64,000 nucleotides of DNA, taken from contig JANUSC010000368.1 of assembly GCA_025200525.1 (NCBI GenBank), positions 156,231-220,230 on the forward strand, written 5' to 3'. Origin of the DNA: Camellia lanceoleosa. Lineage: Eukaryota; Streptophyta; Magnoliopsida; Ericales; Theaceae. The notes below the pieces were generated by a model, which was given only the letters and a program-made list of their open reading frames with translations, ran no database searches and was not told the origin of the DNA. The translations under genes were made by a program, and so were the position numbers. Of the stretch, positions 21,560-33,668 are shown in pieces; the first letter of the stretch is position 1; the number at the start of each line of letters is the position of its first letter.

Positions 21560-22462
21560 CTTAAACCCACGTGTCAATTCAGGCCACCACAACCGCCATG
21601 AAATATAGCCGACCGGCGGCCAAGAAACTTGATGGAAGTAACGGCTCACCGCCGACGCCAAAAGTGACAGTTATCATCCTTGTTATCTTCAACGCAAAGC
21701 GCCATACTACCTCTGGCGTAAAACTAGGCCAATGCTCGCAATGGATACTCTGCAAATAATAGCCAGCGACATCCAGAGATTACACGGACACTACGGCGCT
21801 GCAAAGCAACCCAACGCTGGGTAACACAGAATCGGCAGAAAAACGCCGACCTTGCACTGTCAATCCACACAAACCCAACAACCTGTAGCTACACCATCAT
21901 AGCCACAAACTCAGAAACACCGGGCAAAAAAGCCACCCCGACGGGAACAAATCAGTCCACACAGAACGGCAGTGAGTTCGGATTCAATGAGAGAGAGAAC
22001 CGGCGAAGCATACAACACAACCACTCACATGAATGATGAGAACAACTTCATGGAGCACAAAATAAAGCACCACGGTGGGAGGAGTCCACCGCCACAAACG
22101 ACAATAACCCCTACAAAACCACCACAACCAGACTACTGAGAACATACTTGACCAGTCACTTACCGGAAAGATGTCCAGCAGGTACAACAAGAAGAACGAA
22201 TCCCAGAGTAACATCAACGACCCATGATCAGAACACCATCCACTGGCCGAAGCTTTATCAGAAGATAGCAACGACCCAGAAAAACTTCAAACCCTCCGAA
22301 ATCTGGATAAAATAAGACCAGATTCAGTAACAACACAAAAACATAACCCAAACCAAACTAAGAATCTGATAAGGAACCCCCAAAACTGCATGGGTAACAA
22401 CGGAAGGAGCTTTCTCTCTCTAAAATCTAGAGAGAGAAGCTCTCAACCTAATCCCCCTTCCT
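21560..22462. mobile_element. ~0.9 kb non-satellite insert, copy 1
   Basis: The satellite stops in a tail and resumes in a head at CACCACCGGTGATTGCG, so about 160 bp of satellite (rest of tail, start of head) is missing. Composition is A/C-rich on the plus strand, unlike the satellite. On the minus strand it opens with a CT-rich hairpin and contains TTTTATCCAG and a donor-like CCGGTAAGTG (complement of 22157-22166). A 95-codon minus frame (21984-22271) is not conserved in copy 2, so no protein is called. A LINE 5' region or a captured gene leader is possible; terminal repeats, a target duplication and a poly(A) tail are not visible. Confidence 0.7.
22407..22442. other. Long inverted repeat at the right end of insert copy 1
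   Basis: Arms GAGCTTTCTCTCTCTA and TAGAGAGAGAAGCTC pair over 15 bp with one bulged T, around a short AAATC loop. In insert copy 2 (34500-34531) both arms are shorter by one CT/AG step and still pair. It lies about 20 bp from the insert/satellite junction and could mark an element end. Confidence 0.75.
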
Positions 22463-23773
22463 ACACCACCGGTGATTGCGCATGTTGTGCTCGTTCTGAG
22501 GTTACGGAGTTTCGGCTGAGAGCCTTACCTCCGGACCACGGGACTCTTTTGTGCTTTGCCTCGATTTGCGAACCAGGCTCTGTTTTCTCTCCCCGATGGG
22601 AGGGACAGGTTTCGTAGACCATCTCTCAGTGGCCGTGGGATACTTTTCGTGGTCGTAGACCGCTGTTCCCGTTTGGAGACCATTTTTTGGTTTTGGGAGC
22701 CATCGGTCGTGCGCCTCGGTTCGGGACCGCTTAACTTTCTCCGTTTGGCACGGTTTTTGGACAACTTGAACCTTTTGAACCTTCGTTTTAGCTTCTTGAG
22801 GAAGCTTGAACCTTTTGAACCCTTATTTTAGCTTCTTGAGGAAGTTAAACCTTCTGAACCTTCGTTTTAGCTTCTTGGGGGAGCTTGAACCTTTTGAACC
22901 CTGGTTTTAGCTTCTTGAGGGCACTTGGACCTTTTGAACCTTCGTTTTAGCTTCTTCACAGAGCTTGAACCTTTTGAACCCTAGTTTTAGCTTCTTGACG
23001 AAGTTGAACCTTCTGAACCTTCGTTTTAGCTTCCTGAGGGAGCCTGAACCTTTTGAACCTTCGTTTCAGCTTCTTGAGGGAGCTTGAACCTTTTGAACCT
23101 TGGTCTTAGCCTCTTGAGTGAGCTTGAACCTTTTGAACCCCTGTTTTGGCTTCTTGCGGAAGCTTGAAATTCTTAACTTTTCAACCTTCGTTTTAGCTTC
23201 TTGAGGAAGGTTGAACTTTTTGAACCTTCGTTTTAGTTTCTTGACGAAGGTTGAACCTTTTGAACCTTTGCTCTAGCTTCTTCGAGGAGGCTTGAACCTT
23301 TTGAACCCTAGTTTTAGCTTCTTGAGGAAGTTGAACCTTCTGAACCTTCGTTGTAGTTTCCTGAGGGAGCTTGAAACTTTTGAACCTTCGTTTTAGCTTC
23401 TTGAGGAAGCTTTAACCTTTTGAACCTTCGTTTTAGCTTCTTGAGGAAGCTTGAACATTTTGAACCCTTGTTTTGGCTTCTTGAGGAAGCTTGAACTTTT
23501 TGAACCTTCGTTTTAGCTTCTTGAGGAAGCTTGAACCTTTTGAACCTTTGTTTTTGCTTCTTAAGGAAGCTTGAACCTTTTGAACCTTTGCTCTAGCTTC
23601 TCCAAGAAACTTGAACCCTTTGCTCTAACTTCTCCAAGAAGCTTTAAACTTTTGAACCTTTTGCTGTAGCTTCTCTGAAAAGCTTCAACCCTCTTGTTTC
23701 TCCATAAGAGAGGGCCTCCCTCTCCTTTAGAGAGGTGGAAAAAAATTTGTCTAAGGAAAAGCACATATATCTC
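22463..23773 (+). repeat. Unit 17 (1,311 bp), head 5' end missing
   Basis: Resumes after the insert at CACCACCGGTG. Head has GACCACGGG, GATGGGAGGG and TTTTTGGTTTTGGGAGCC. 40 bp block 22764-23589 with GTTGTAGTTTCCTGAGG. Tail 23590-23773 has TCTGAAAAGC. Counterpart is unit 27. Confidence 0.9.
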
Positions 23774-24341
23774 TCTATATCTCTGTATTCTAGGATTAGA
23801 GAGGGTGTTTGTTCTTGGCCTTTAACACCACCGGTGATTGCGCATGTTGTGCTCGTTCTGAGGTTACGGAGTTTCGGCTGAGAGCCTTACCTCCGGACCT
23901 CTTGACTCTTTTGTGCTTTGCCTCGATTTGCGAACCAGTTCTTTTCTCTCCCAAGGAGGTGAGGTTTCGTGAGACCATCTCTCGGTGGTCAGGCTACTTT
24001 CGTGGTCGAGACCACTGTTCCGCTTGGAGACCATATTCCGATTTCGAGCTGGTGCGCCTCGGTTCGGGACCGCTTAACTTTCTCCGTTTGGCACGGTTTT
24101 TGGATAGCTTGAACCTTTTAAACCTTCGTTTTAGCTTCTTGAGGAAGCTTGAACCTTTTGAACCTTTGCTCTAGCTTCTCCAAGAAGCTTGAACCTTTGC
24201 TCTAGCTTCTCCAAGAAGCTTGAACCTTTTGCTCTAGCTTCTCCAAGAAGCTTGAACCCTCTTGTTTCTCTATAAGAGAGGGCCTTCCTCTCCTTTAGAG
24301 AGGTTGAAAAAAAATTGTCCAAGGAAAAGCACATATATCTC
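23774..24341 (+). repeat. Unit 18 (568 bp), nearly array-free
   Basis: Shortest complete unit: the head joins the tail through about 61 bp (24107-24167, one and a half 40-mers). Head is microdeleted at 23930-24050. Tail 24168-24341 has lost one block. Counterpart unit 28 is 628 bp. Confidence 0.9.
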
Positions 24342-25274
24342 TCTATATCTCTACATTCTAGGCTTAGAGAGGGTGTTTGTTCTTGGCCTTTAACACCATC
24401 GGTGATTGCGCATGTTGTGCTCGTTCTGAGGTTACGGAGTTTCGGCTGAGAGCCTTACCTCTGAACCTCGGGACTCTTTTGTGCTTTGCGTCGATTTCCA
24501 AACCAGGTTCTGTTTTCTCTCCCCGAAGGGAGGAGGTTTAAGAGACCATCTCTCGGTGTCAAGGCTACTTTTGGGTCGTAGACCTCGTTCCCGTTGGAGA
24601 CCATTTTTCGATTTTCGAGTCGATTAGGTGCGCCTGCTCGGGACCGCTTAACTTTCTCCGCTTACACGATTTTGACGCTTGAACCTTTTGAACCTTCGTT
24701 TTAGCTTCTTGAGGAAGCTTGAAACTTGAACCCTTATTTTAGCTTCTTGAGGAAGTTAAACCTTGAACCTTCGTTTTAGCTTCTTGAGGGAGCTTGAACC
24801 TTTTGAACCTTGGTTTTAGCTTCTTGAGGGCGCTTGAACCTTTTGAACCTTCGTTTTAGCTTCTTGAGGGAGCTTGAACCTTTTGAACCCTGGTTTTAGC
24901 TTCTTGACGAAGTTGAACCTTTTGAACCTTCGTTTTAGCTTCCTGAGAGAGCCTGAACCTTTTGAACCATCGTTTTAGCTTCTTGAGGGAGTTTGAACCT
25001 TTTGAACCTTCGTTTTAGGTTCTTGAGGGAGCTTGAACCTTTTGAACCCTTGTTTTCGCTTCTTGAGGAACCTTGAACTTTTTGAACCTTCGTTTTTGCT
25101 TCTTGGGGAAGCTTGAACCTTTTGAACCTTTGCTCTAGCTTCTCCAAGAAGCTTGAACCCTTTGCTCCAGCTTCTCCAAGATGCTTGAACCCTTTTGTTT
25201 CTCCATAAGAGAGGGCCTCCCTCTCCTTTAGAGCGGTTGAAAAAAATTTGTCTAAGGAAAAGCACATATATCTC
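24342..25274 (+). repeat. Unit 19 (933 bp)
   Basis: Head heavily microdeleted at 24530-24680. The 40 bp block (24677-25131) lacks the middle section and has TTCCTGAGAGAGCC, a marker shared with unit 29. Tail 25132-25274 with CCATAAGAGAGGG and GAGCGG. Confidence 0.88.
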
Positions 25275-26580
25275 TCTATATCTCTACATTCTAGGCTTAG
25301 AGAGGGTGTTTGTTCTTGGCCTTTAACACCATCGGTGATTGCGCATGTTTTGCTCGTTCTGAGGTTACGGAGTTTTGGCTGAGAGCCTTAACTGCAGACC
25401 TTGAGACGCTTTTGTGTTTTTCCTCAATTTGCGAACCAGGTTCTGTTTTCTCTCCCCGAAGGGAGGGAGATGTTTCGTAGACCATCTCTCAGTGGCCGTA
25501 GGCTACTTTTCGTGGTCGTAGACCACTGTTCCCGTTTGGAGACCACTGTTCCCATTTTCGGAGCCGTCGGTCGTGCTCCTCGGTTCGGGACCGCTTAACT
25601 TTCTCCGTTTGGCACGGTTTTTGGACAGCTTGAAACTTTTGAACCTTCGTTTTAGCTTCTTAAGGAAGCTTGAACCTTTTGAACAATTATTTTAGCTTTG
25701 TGAGGAAGTTAAACCTTTTGAACCTTCATTTTAGCTTCTTGAGGGAGCTTGAGCTTTTTGAACCTTGGTTTTAGCTTCTTGAGGGTGTTTGGACCTTTTG
25801 AACCATCGTTTTGGCTTCTTGAGGGAGCATGAACCTTTTGAAACCTGGTTTTAGCTTCTTGACGAAGTTGAGCCTTCTGAACCTTCGTTTTAGCTTCCTG
25901 AGGAAGCCTGAACCTTTTGAACCTTCGTTTTAGCTTTTTGAGGGAGCTTAAACCTTTTGAACCTTCGTTTTAGCCTCTTGAGGGAGCTTGAACCTTTTGA
26001 ACCCCTGTTTTGGCTTCTTGAGGAAGCTTGAAATTTTGAACTTTTCAACCTTCGTTTTAGCTTCTAGAGGAAGCCTGAACCTTTTGAACCTTCGTTTTAG
26101 CTTCTTAAGGAAGCTTGAACCTTTTGAACCTTTGCTCTAGCTTCTCCGAGTAAGCTTGAACCTTTTGAACCCTTGTTTTAGCTTCTTGAAGAAGTTGAAC
26201 CTTCGTTTTAGTTTCTTAGGGAGTTTGAACCTTTTGAACCTTCGTTTTAGCTTCTTGATGGAGCTTGAACCTTTTGAACCATTGTTTGGGCTTCTTTAGG
26301 AAGCTTAAACCTTTTGAACCTTCGTTTTAGCTTCTTGAGGAAGCTTGAACCTTTTGAACCTTTGCTCTAGCTTTTCCAAGAAGCTTGAACCCTTTGCTCT
26401 AGCATCTCCAAGAATCTTGAAACGTTTGAACCTTTTCTCTAGCTTCTCTGAGAAGCTTGAACCTTTTGCTCTAGCTTCACCAAGAAGCTTGAACCCTCCT
26501 GTTACTCTATAAGAGTATGCCTCCCTCACCTTTAGAGAGGTTGAAAAAAATTTCTCTAAGGAAAAGCACATACATCTCAT
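25275..26580 (+). repeat. Unit 20 (1,306 bp)
   Basis: The head has AACTGCAGACC and doubled GAGACCACTGTTCCC (25516-25557). 40 bp block 25629-26363 with GAACAATTATTTTAGC and CTCCGAGTAAGC. The tail (26364-26580) hairpin is broken by GAGTATGCCTCCCTCACC. Counterparts are units 9 (truncated) and 30. Confidence 0.9.
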
Positions 26581-27781
26581 TCTAGGCTTAAAGGGGGTGT
26601 TTGTTATTGGCCTTTAACACCACTGGTGATTGCGCATGTTGTGCTCGTTCTGAGGTTATGGAGTTTCAGCTGAGAGCCTTACCTCCGGACCTCGGGACTC
26701 TTTTGTGCTTTGCCTCGATTTGTGAACTGTGTTCTGCTTTTCTCTCCCGAAGGGAGAGGTTTAAGACCATGTCGCGTGGCCGTAGCTACTTTTTCGTGGT
26801 CGAGACCGTTGTTCCCGTTGGAGACCATTTTTGATTTTGATCCGTCGGTCGTGCCTCCATTCGGGACCTTAACTTTCTTCGCTTTGGCACGATTTTTGAC
26901 CAGCTTTAACCTATTGAACCTTCATTTTAGCTTCTTGAGGAAGATTGATCCTTTTGAACCCTTATTTTAGCTTCTTGAGGAAGTTAAACCTTCTGAACCT
27001 TCGTTTTAGCTTCTTGAGGGAGCTTGAACCTTTTGAACCTTGGTTTTAGCTTCTTGAGGGCGCTTGGACCTTTTGAACCTTTGTTTTAGCTTCTTGAGGG
27101 AGCTTGAACCTTTTGAACCCTGGTTTTAGCTTCTTGACGAAGTTGAACCTTCTGAACCTTCGTTTAAGCTTCCTGAGGGAGCCTGAAACTTCGTTTTAGC
27201 TTCTTGAGGGAGCTTGAACCTTCTGAACCTTCGTTTTAGCCTCTTGAGGGAGCTTGAACCTTTTGAACCCCTGTTTTGGCTTCTTGAGGAAGCTTGAAAT
27301 TTTGAACTATTCAACCTTCGCTTTAGCTTCTTGAGGAAGCTTGAACCTTTTGAACCTTTATTTTAGCTTCTTGAGGAAGCTAGAACCTTTTGAACCTTTG
27401 CCCAAGCTTCTCCGAGGAAGCTTGAACCTTTTGAACCCTGGTTTTATCTTCTTGAGGAAGTTGAACCTTCTGAACCTTCGTTTTAGTTTCCTGAGGGAGC
27501 TTGAACCTTTTGAACCTTCGTTTTAGCTTCTTGAGGGTTCTTGAACTTTTTGAATCCTTGTTTTAGCTTCATGAGGAAGCTTGAACCTTTTGAACCTTCA
27601 TTTTAGCTTCTTGAGGAAGCTTGAACCTTTGAACTTTTGCTCAAGCTTCTCTAAGAAGCTTGAACCTTTTGCTCTAGCTTCTCCAAGAAGCTTGAACCCT
27701 CTTGTTTCTCTATAAGAGAGGGCCTCCCTCTCCTTTAGAGAGGTTGAAAAAAACTTGTCTACGGAAAAACACATATACCTC
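26581..27781 (+). repeat. Unit 21 (1,201 bp), head with microdeletions
   Basis: Head microdeleted at 26720-26900 (GTTTAAGACCATGTCGCG, TTTGATTTTGATCCG). 40 bp block 26902-27638 with GAAGATTGATCC; tail 27639-27781 one block short. Counterparts are units 10 and 31. Confidence 0.88.
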
Positions 27782-28240
27782 TCTATATCTCTACATTCTA
27801 GGCTTAGAGAGGGTGTTTGTTCTTGGCCTTTAACACCACCGGTGATTGCGCATGTTGTGCTTGTTCTAAGGTTATGGAGTTTCGTGAGAGAGCCTTACCT
27901 CCGGACCTCGGGACTCTTTTGTGCTTTGCCTCAATTTGCGAACCAAGTTCTGTTTTCTGTCCCCGAAGGGAGGGAGAGGTTTCGTAGACCATCTCTCAGT
28001 GGCCGTAGGCTACTTTTCGTGGTCGTAGACCACTGTTCTCGTTTGGAGACCATTTTCCGATTTTCGAAGCCGTCGGTCATGCCCCTCGGTTCAGGACCGC
28101 TTAACTTTCTCCGTTTGGCACGGTTTTTGGACAGCTTGAACCTTTTGAACCCTGATTTTAGCTTCTTGAGCAAGGTGAACCTTCTGAACCTTCATTTTAG
28201 TTTCCTGAGGGAGCTTGAACCTTTTGAACCTTCGTTTTAG
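27755..28240 (+). other. 161-codon plus-strand frame across a unit boundary, not called as a gene
   Basis: Opens in the unit 21 tail, crosses the boundary into the unit 22 head and continues into its 40-mers with Leu-rich repeats. In most units the same path is interrupted by a stop in the head. It exists here, and in shorter form in units 11 and 32, through single-base changes. No domain recognised. Confidence 0.25.
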
Positions 28241-29094
28241 CTTCTTGAGGGAGGTTGAACCTTTTGAACACTAGTTTTAGCTTCTTGACGAAGTTGAACC
28301 TTCTGAACCTTCGTTTTAGCTTCCTGAGGGAGCCTGAACCTTTTGAACATTCGTTTTAGCTTCTTGAGGTAGTTTGAACCTTTCGAACCTTCGTTTTAGC
28401 CTCTCGAGGAAGCTTGAACCTTTTGAACCCCTGTTTTGGCTTCTTGAGGAAGTTTGAAATTTTGAACTTTTCAACCTTCGTTTTAGCTTTTTGAGGAAGC
28501 TTGAACCTTTTGAACCTTCATTTTAGCTTCTTGAGGAAGCTTGAACCTTTTGAACCTTTGTTCTAGCTTCTCCGAGGAAGCTTGAACCTTTTCAACCCTG
28601 GCTTTAGCTTCTTGAGAAAGTTGAACCTTCTGAACCTTCGTTTTAGTTTCCTGAGGGAGCTTGACCCTTTTGAACCTTCGTTTTAGCTTCTTGAGGGAGC
28701 TTGAACCTTTTGAACCTTCATTTTAGCTTCTTGAGGGAGCTTGAATCATTTGAACCCTTGTTTTGGCTTCTTGAGGAAGCTTGAACCTTTTGAACCATCG
28801 TTTTAGCTTCTTGGGGAAGCTTGAACCATTTGAACCTTCGTTTTAGTTTCTTGAGGAAGCTTGAACCTTTTGAACCTTTGCTCTAGCTTCTCCAAGAAGC
28901 TTGAACCCTTTGCTCTAGCTTCTCCAAGAAGCTTTAAACTTTTGAACCTTTGCTCTAGCTTCTCTAAGAAGCTTGAACCTTGTGCTCTAGCTTCTCCAAG
29001 AAGCTTGAACCCTCTTGTTTCTCTATAAGAGAGGGCCTTTCTCTCCTTTAGAGAGGTTGAAAAAAATTTATCTAAGGAAAAGCACATATATCTC
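27782..29094 (+). repeat. Unit 22 (1,313 bp)
   Basis: Intact head with TTCGTGAGAGAGCC. 40 bp block 28134-28879 opening CCCTGATTTTAGC, TTGAGCAAGGTGAACC. Tail 28880-29094 is full length, with GGGCCTTTCTCTCC weakening the hairpin. A 161-codon plus-strand frame (27755-28240) spans the boundary and head; see the separate entry. Confidence 0.9.
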
Positions 29095-29822
29095 TCTATA
29101 TCTCTACATTCTTGGCTTAGAGAGGGTGTTTGTTCTTGGCCTTTAACCCCACCGGTGATTGCGCATGTTGTGCTAGATTCGAGGTTCTGAGTTTCGGTGA
29201 GAGCCTTACCTCAAGACCTCGGGACTCTTTTGCTTTGCTGGATTTGCGAGCCATGTTCGCTTTTCTCTCCCCGGATGGGAGGGAGTTTAAATGTAGCATC
29301 TCTCGGTGGCGTGAGGCTACTTTTCGTGGTCATAGACCACTGCTCCCGTTGGAGACCATTTTCCGGTTTTCAGAGTCATGGTCGTCGCCTCGGTTCGGGA
29401 CTTAACTTTCTCCGTTTGCCTTGTTTTTGGACAGTTGAACCTTTTGAACCATCGTTTTTGCTTCTTGAGGAGCTTGAACCTTTTAAACCTTCGTTTGGCT
29501 TCTTGAGGAAGCTTGAACCTTGAACCTTCGTTTTAGCTTCTTGAGGAAGCTTGAACCTTTGAACCTTTGTTTTAGCTTCTTGAGGAAGCTTGAACTTTTT
29601 GAACCTTTGCTCTAGCTTCTCCAAGATGCTTGAACCCTTTGCTCTAGTTTCGCCAAGAAGCTTGAAACTTTTGAACCTTTGCTCTAGCTCTCTAAGATGC
29701 TTGATCCTTTTGCTCTACCTTCTCCAAGAAGCTTCAACCCTCTTGTTTCTCTATAAGAGAGGCCCTCTCTCTCCTTTAGAGCGGTTGAAAAAAAATTGTT
29801 TAAGGAAAAGCACATATATCTC
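29095..29822 (+). repeat. Unit 23 (728 bp), head with microdeletions
   Basis: The whole head is affected: GTGCTAGATTCGAGG, GTTTAAATGTAGCATC and GAGTCATGGTCGTCGCC differ from intact unit 33. 40 bp block 29434-29608; tail 29609-29822 with GAGAGGCCCTCTCTCTCC, so the hairpin arms differ from consensus. Confidence 0.88.
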
Positions 29823-31120
29823 TCTATATCTCTAAATTCTAGGCTTAGAGAGGGTGTTTGTTCTTGGCCTTTAACACCACCGGCGATTGCGCATGTTGTG
29901 CTCGTTCTGAGGTAACGGAGTTTCGGCTGAGAGCCTTACCTCCGGACCTCGGGACTCTTTTGTGCTTTGCCTCGATTTGCGAACCAGGTTCTGTTTTCTC
30001 TCCCCGAAGGGAGGGAGAGGTTTCGTAGACCATCTCTCAGTGGCCGTAGCCTACTTTTCGTGGTCGTAGACCACTGTTCCCGTTTGGAGACCATTTTGGA
30101 CAGCTTAACTTTCTCCGTTTTACGATTTTTGAGAAGCTTGAATCTTGTGAACCCTTAGTTTATCTTCTTGAGGAAGTTAAAACTTAAACCTTCGTTTTAG
30201 CTTCTTGAGGGAGCTTGAACCTTTTGAACCTTGGTTTTAGCTTTTTGAGGAAGCTTGAACTTTCTGAACCCTGGTTTTAGCTTCTTGACGAAGTTGAGCC
30301 TTCTGAACCTTTGTTTTACTTTCCTGAGGTAGCCTGAACCTTTTGAACCTTCGTTTTACCTTCTTGAGGGAGATTGAACCTTTTGAACGTTCGTTTTAAC
30401 CTCTTGAGGAGCTTGAACCTTTTGAACCTTGGTTTTAGCTTCTTGAGGAGCTTGAACCTTTTGAACCACAGTTTTAGCTTCTTCAAGTTGAGCCATCTCA
30501 ACCTTTGTTTTACCTTCCCGAGGAGCGTGAACCTTTTGAACGTTTGTTTTAACCTCTTGAGGGAGCTTGAACCTTTTGAACCTTGGTTTTAGCTTCTTGA
30601 GGGAGCTTGAACCTTTTGAACCTTCGTTTTAGCTTCTTGTAGAAGCTTGAACCTTTTGAACCTTTGCTCTGGCTTCTCCGAGAAAGCTTGAACCTTTTGA
30701 ACCCTGGTTTTAGCTTCTTGAGGAAGTTGAACCTTCTGAACCTTCGTTTTAGTTTGCTGAGGGAGCTTGAACCTTTTGAACCTTCGTTTTTGCTTCTTGA
30801 GGGAGCATGAACCTTTTGAACCCATGTTCTGGCTTCTTGAGGAAGCTTAAACCTTTTGAACCTTCGTTTTGGCTTCTTGAGGAAGCTTAAACCTTTTGAA
30901 CCTTTGCTCTAGCTTCTCCAAGAAGCTTGAACCCTTTGCTCTAGCTTTTCCAAGATGCTTGAAACTTTTGAACCTTTGCTCTAGCCTCTCTAAGAAGCTT
31001 GAACCTTTTGCTCTAGCTACTCCAAGAAGCATGAACCCTCTTGTTTCTCTATAAGAGAGGGCCTCCCTCTCCTTTAGAGAGGTTGAAAAAAAATTGTCTA
31101 AAGAAAAGCACATATATCTC
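29823..31120 (+). repeat. Unit 24 (1,298 bp), head 3' end deleted
   Basis: The head jumps from GGAGACCATTTT to GGACAGCTTAACTTTCTCCG, losing the GCCGTCGGTCGTGCGCC stretch that units 14 and 34 retain. The 40 bp block (30135-30905) carries the old 199 bp duplication, here with small deletions. Tail 30906-31120 as in unit 14. Confidence 0.88.
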
Positions 31121-32382
31121 TCTATATCTCTACAATCTAGGCTTAGAGAGGGTGTTTGTTCTTGGCCTTTAACACCATCGGTGATTGCGCATGTTGTGCT
31201 CGTTCTGAGGTTACGGAGTTTCGGCTGAGAGCCTTACCTCCGGACCTCGGGACTCTTTTGTGCTTTGCCTCGATTTGCAAACCAGGTTCTGTTTTCTCTC
31301 CCCGATGGGAGGGAGAGGTTTCGTAGACCATCACTCAGTGGCCGTGGGCTACTTTTCGTGGTCGTAGACCACTGTTCCCGTTTGGAGACCATATTCCGAT
31401 TTTCGGAGCCGTCGGTCGTGCCCCTCGGTTCGGAACCGCTTAACTTTCTCTGTTTGGCACGGTTTTTGGAAAGCTTGAACCTTTTGAACCTTCGTTTTAG
31501 CTTCTTGAGGAAGTTTGAACCTTTTGAACCCTGATTTTAGCTTCTTGAGCAAGTTGAACCTTCTGAACCTTCGTTTTAGTTTCCTGAGGGAGCTTGAACC
31601 TTTTGAACCTTCGTTTCAGCTTCTTGAGGGAGGTTGAAGCTTTTGAACCCTGGTTTTAGCTTCTTGACGAAGTTGAACCTTCTGAACGTTCGTTTTAGCT
31701 GCCTGAGGGAGCCTGAACCTTTTGAACCTTCGTTTTAGCTTCTTGAGGGAGTTTGAACCTTTTGAACCTTCGTTTTAGCCTCTCGAGGGAGCTTGAACCT
31801 TTTGAACCCCTGTTTTGGTTTCTTGAGGGAGCTTGAAATTTTGAACTTTTCAACCTTCACTTTAACTTTTTGAGGAAGCTTGAACCTTTTGAACCTTCGT
31901 TTTAGCTTCTTGAGGAAGATTGAACCTTTTGAACCTTTGCTCTAGCTTCTCCGAGGAAGCTTGAACCTTTTCAACCCTGGCTTTAGCTTCTTGAGGAAAT
32001 TGAACCTTCTGAACCTTCGTTTTAGTTTTCTGAGGGAGCTTGAACCTTTTGAACCTTCGTTTTAGCTTCTTGAGGAGCTTGAACCTTTTGAACCTTCGTT
32101 TTAGCTTCTTGAGGAGCTTGAACCTTTTGAACCCTTGTTTTGGCTTCTTGAGGAACCTTGAACTTTTGAACCTTCGTTTTAGCTTCATGGGGAAGCTTGA
32201 ACCTTTGCTCTAGCTTCTCTAGCTTCTCTAAACTTAGACCCTTTGTCTCCACTTCTCTTGCTTGAACCTTTGCTCTAGCTTCTCCAAGAAGCTTGAACCC
32301 TCTTGTTTCTCCATAAGAGAGGGCCTCCCTCTCCTTTAGAGAGGTTGAAAAAAAATTGTCCAAGGAAAATCACATATATCTC
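31121..32382 (+). repeat. Unit 25 (1,262 bp)
   Basis: Intact head ending GGAAAGC, the clean counterpart of units 15 and 35. 40 bp block 31472-32206. The tail (32207-32382) is disturbed: CTTCTCTAGCTTCTCTAAAC and CTTGTCTCC-like sequence at 32207-32265 in place of regular blocks. Confidence 0.88.
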
Positions 32383-33668
32383 TCTATATCTCTACATTCT
32401 AGGCTTAGAGAGGGTGTTTGTTCTTGGCCTTTAACACCACCGGTGATTGCGCATGTTGTGCTCGTTCTGAGGTTACAGAGTTTTCGGCTGAGAGCCTTAC
32501 CTCCGGACCTCGGGACACTTTTGTGCTTTGCCTCGATTTACGAACCAGGTTCTGTTTTCTCTCCCCGAAGGGAGGGAGAGGTTTCGTAGACCATCTCTCA
32601 GTGGCCGTAGGCTACTTTTCGTGGTCGTAGACCATTGTTCCCGTTTGGAGACCATTTTTCGATTTTCGGAGCCGTCGGTCGTGCGCCTCTGTTCGGGACC
32701 GCTTAACTTTCTCCGTTTGGCACGATTTTTGGACAGCTTGAACCTTTTGAACCTTCGTTTTAGCTTCTTGAGGAAGCTTGAAACTTTTGAACCCTTATTT
32801 TAGCTTCTTGAGGAAGTTAAACCTTCTGAACTTTCGTTTTAGCTTCTTGAGGGAGCTTGAACCTTTTGAACCTTGGTTTTAGCTTCTTGAGTGCGCTTGG
32901 TCCTTTTGAACCTTCGTTTTAGGTTCTTGAGGGAGCTTGAACCTTTTGAACACTGGTTTTAGCTTCTTGACGAAGTTGAACCTTCTGAACCTTCGTTTTA
33001 GCTTCACGAGGTGCTGAACCTTTTGAACCTTCGTTTTAGCTTCTTCAAGGAGCTTGAACCTTTTGAACCTTCGTTTTAGCCTCTTGGGGGAGCTTCAACC
33101 GTTTGAGCCCCTCTTTTGGCATCTTGAGGAAGCTTGAAATTTTGAACTTTTCAACCTTCGTTTTAGCTTCTTGAGGGAGCTTGGACCTTTAAACCTTCGT
33201 TTTTGCTTCTTGTGGGAGCTTGAACCTTTTGAACCTTCGTTTTAGCTTCTCTGAGGAAGCTTGAACCTTTTGAACCCTGGTTTTACCTTCTTGAGGAAGT
33301 TGAACCTTTTGAACCTTTGTTTTAGTTTCCTAAGGGAGTTTGAACCTTTTGAACCTTCGTTTTAGCTTCTTCAGGGAGCTTGAACCTTTTGAACCTTCTA
33401 GCTTCTTGAGGAGCTTGAACCTTTGAACCCTTGTTTTGGCTTCTCGAGGAAGGTTGAACCTTTTGAACCTTCGTTTTAGCTTCTTGAGGAAGCTTGAACC
33501 TTCGAGCGTTCGTTTTAGCTTCTTGAGGAAGCTTGAACCTTTGAACCTTTGCTCTAGCTTCTTGAAACTTGAACCATTTGCTCTTGCTTCTCCAAGAAGC
33601 TTGAAACTTTTGAACCTTTGCTCTAGGTTCTGTAAGAAGCTTGAACCTTTCGCTCTAGCTTCTCCAAG
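32383..33668 (+). repeat. Unit 26 (1,286 bp), tail cut by insert
   Basis: Intact head with GGGACACTTTTG and GATTTACGAACC. 40 bp block 32735-33549 with several lost bases. The tail is cut after CTTCTCCAAG at 33668, the same base as in unit 16. Confidence 0.9.

Larger units (their letters stand above)
12521..25274 (+). repeat. ~12 kb super-repeat, copy 1 (units 9-19, about 12.75 kb)
   Basis: Unit-by-unit correspondence with copy 2 is 9=20, 10=21, 11=22, 13=23, 14=24, 15=25, 16=26, 17=27, 18=28 and 19=29. Unit 12 is extra and explains most of the length difference. Matches rest on shared private variants, for example GAAGATTGATCC in units 10/21/31 and GAATCTTGTGAACCC in units 14/24/34. It contains insert copy 1 at 21560-22462. 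Confidence 0.85.

Noticed and set aside
21984..22271. A 95-codon membrane-like protein in the insert (minus strand)
   Set aside because: The frame is not preserved in the second insert copy, and its hydrophobic look comes from T-rich codons.
30316..30501. Basic Lys/Arg/Phe repeat peptide as an antimicrobial or histone-like protein
   Set aside because: The composition follows directly from the reverse complement of the 40-mer (AAG, TTC, AAA); there is no signal peptide or family motif.
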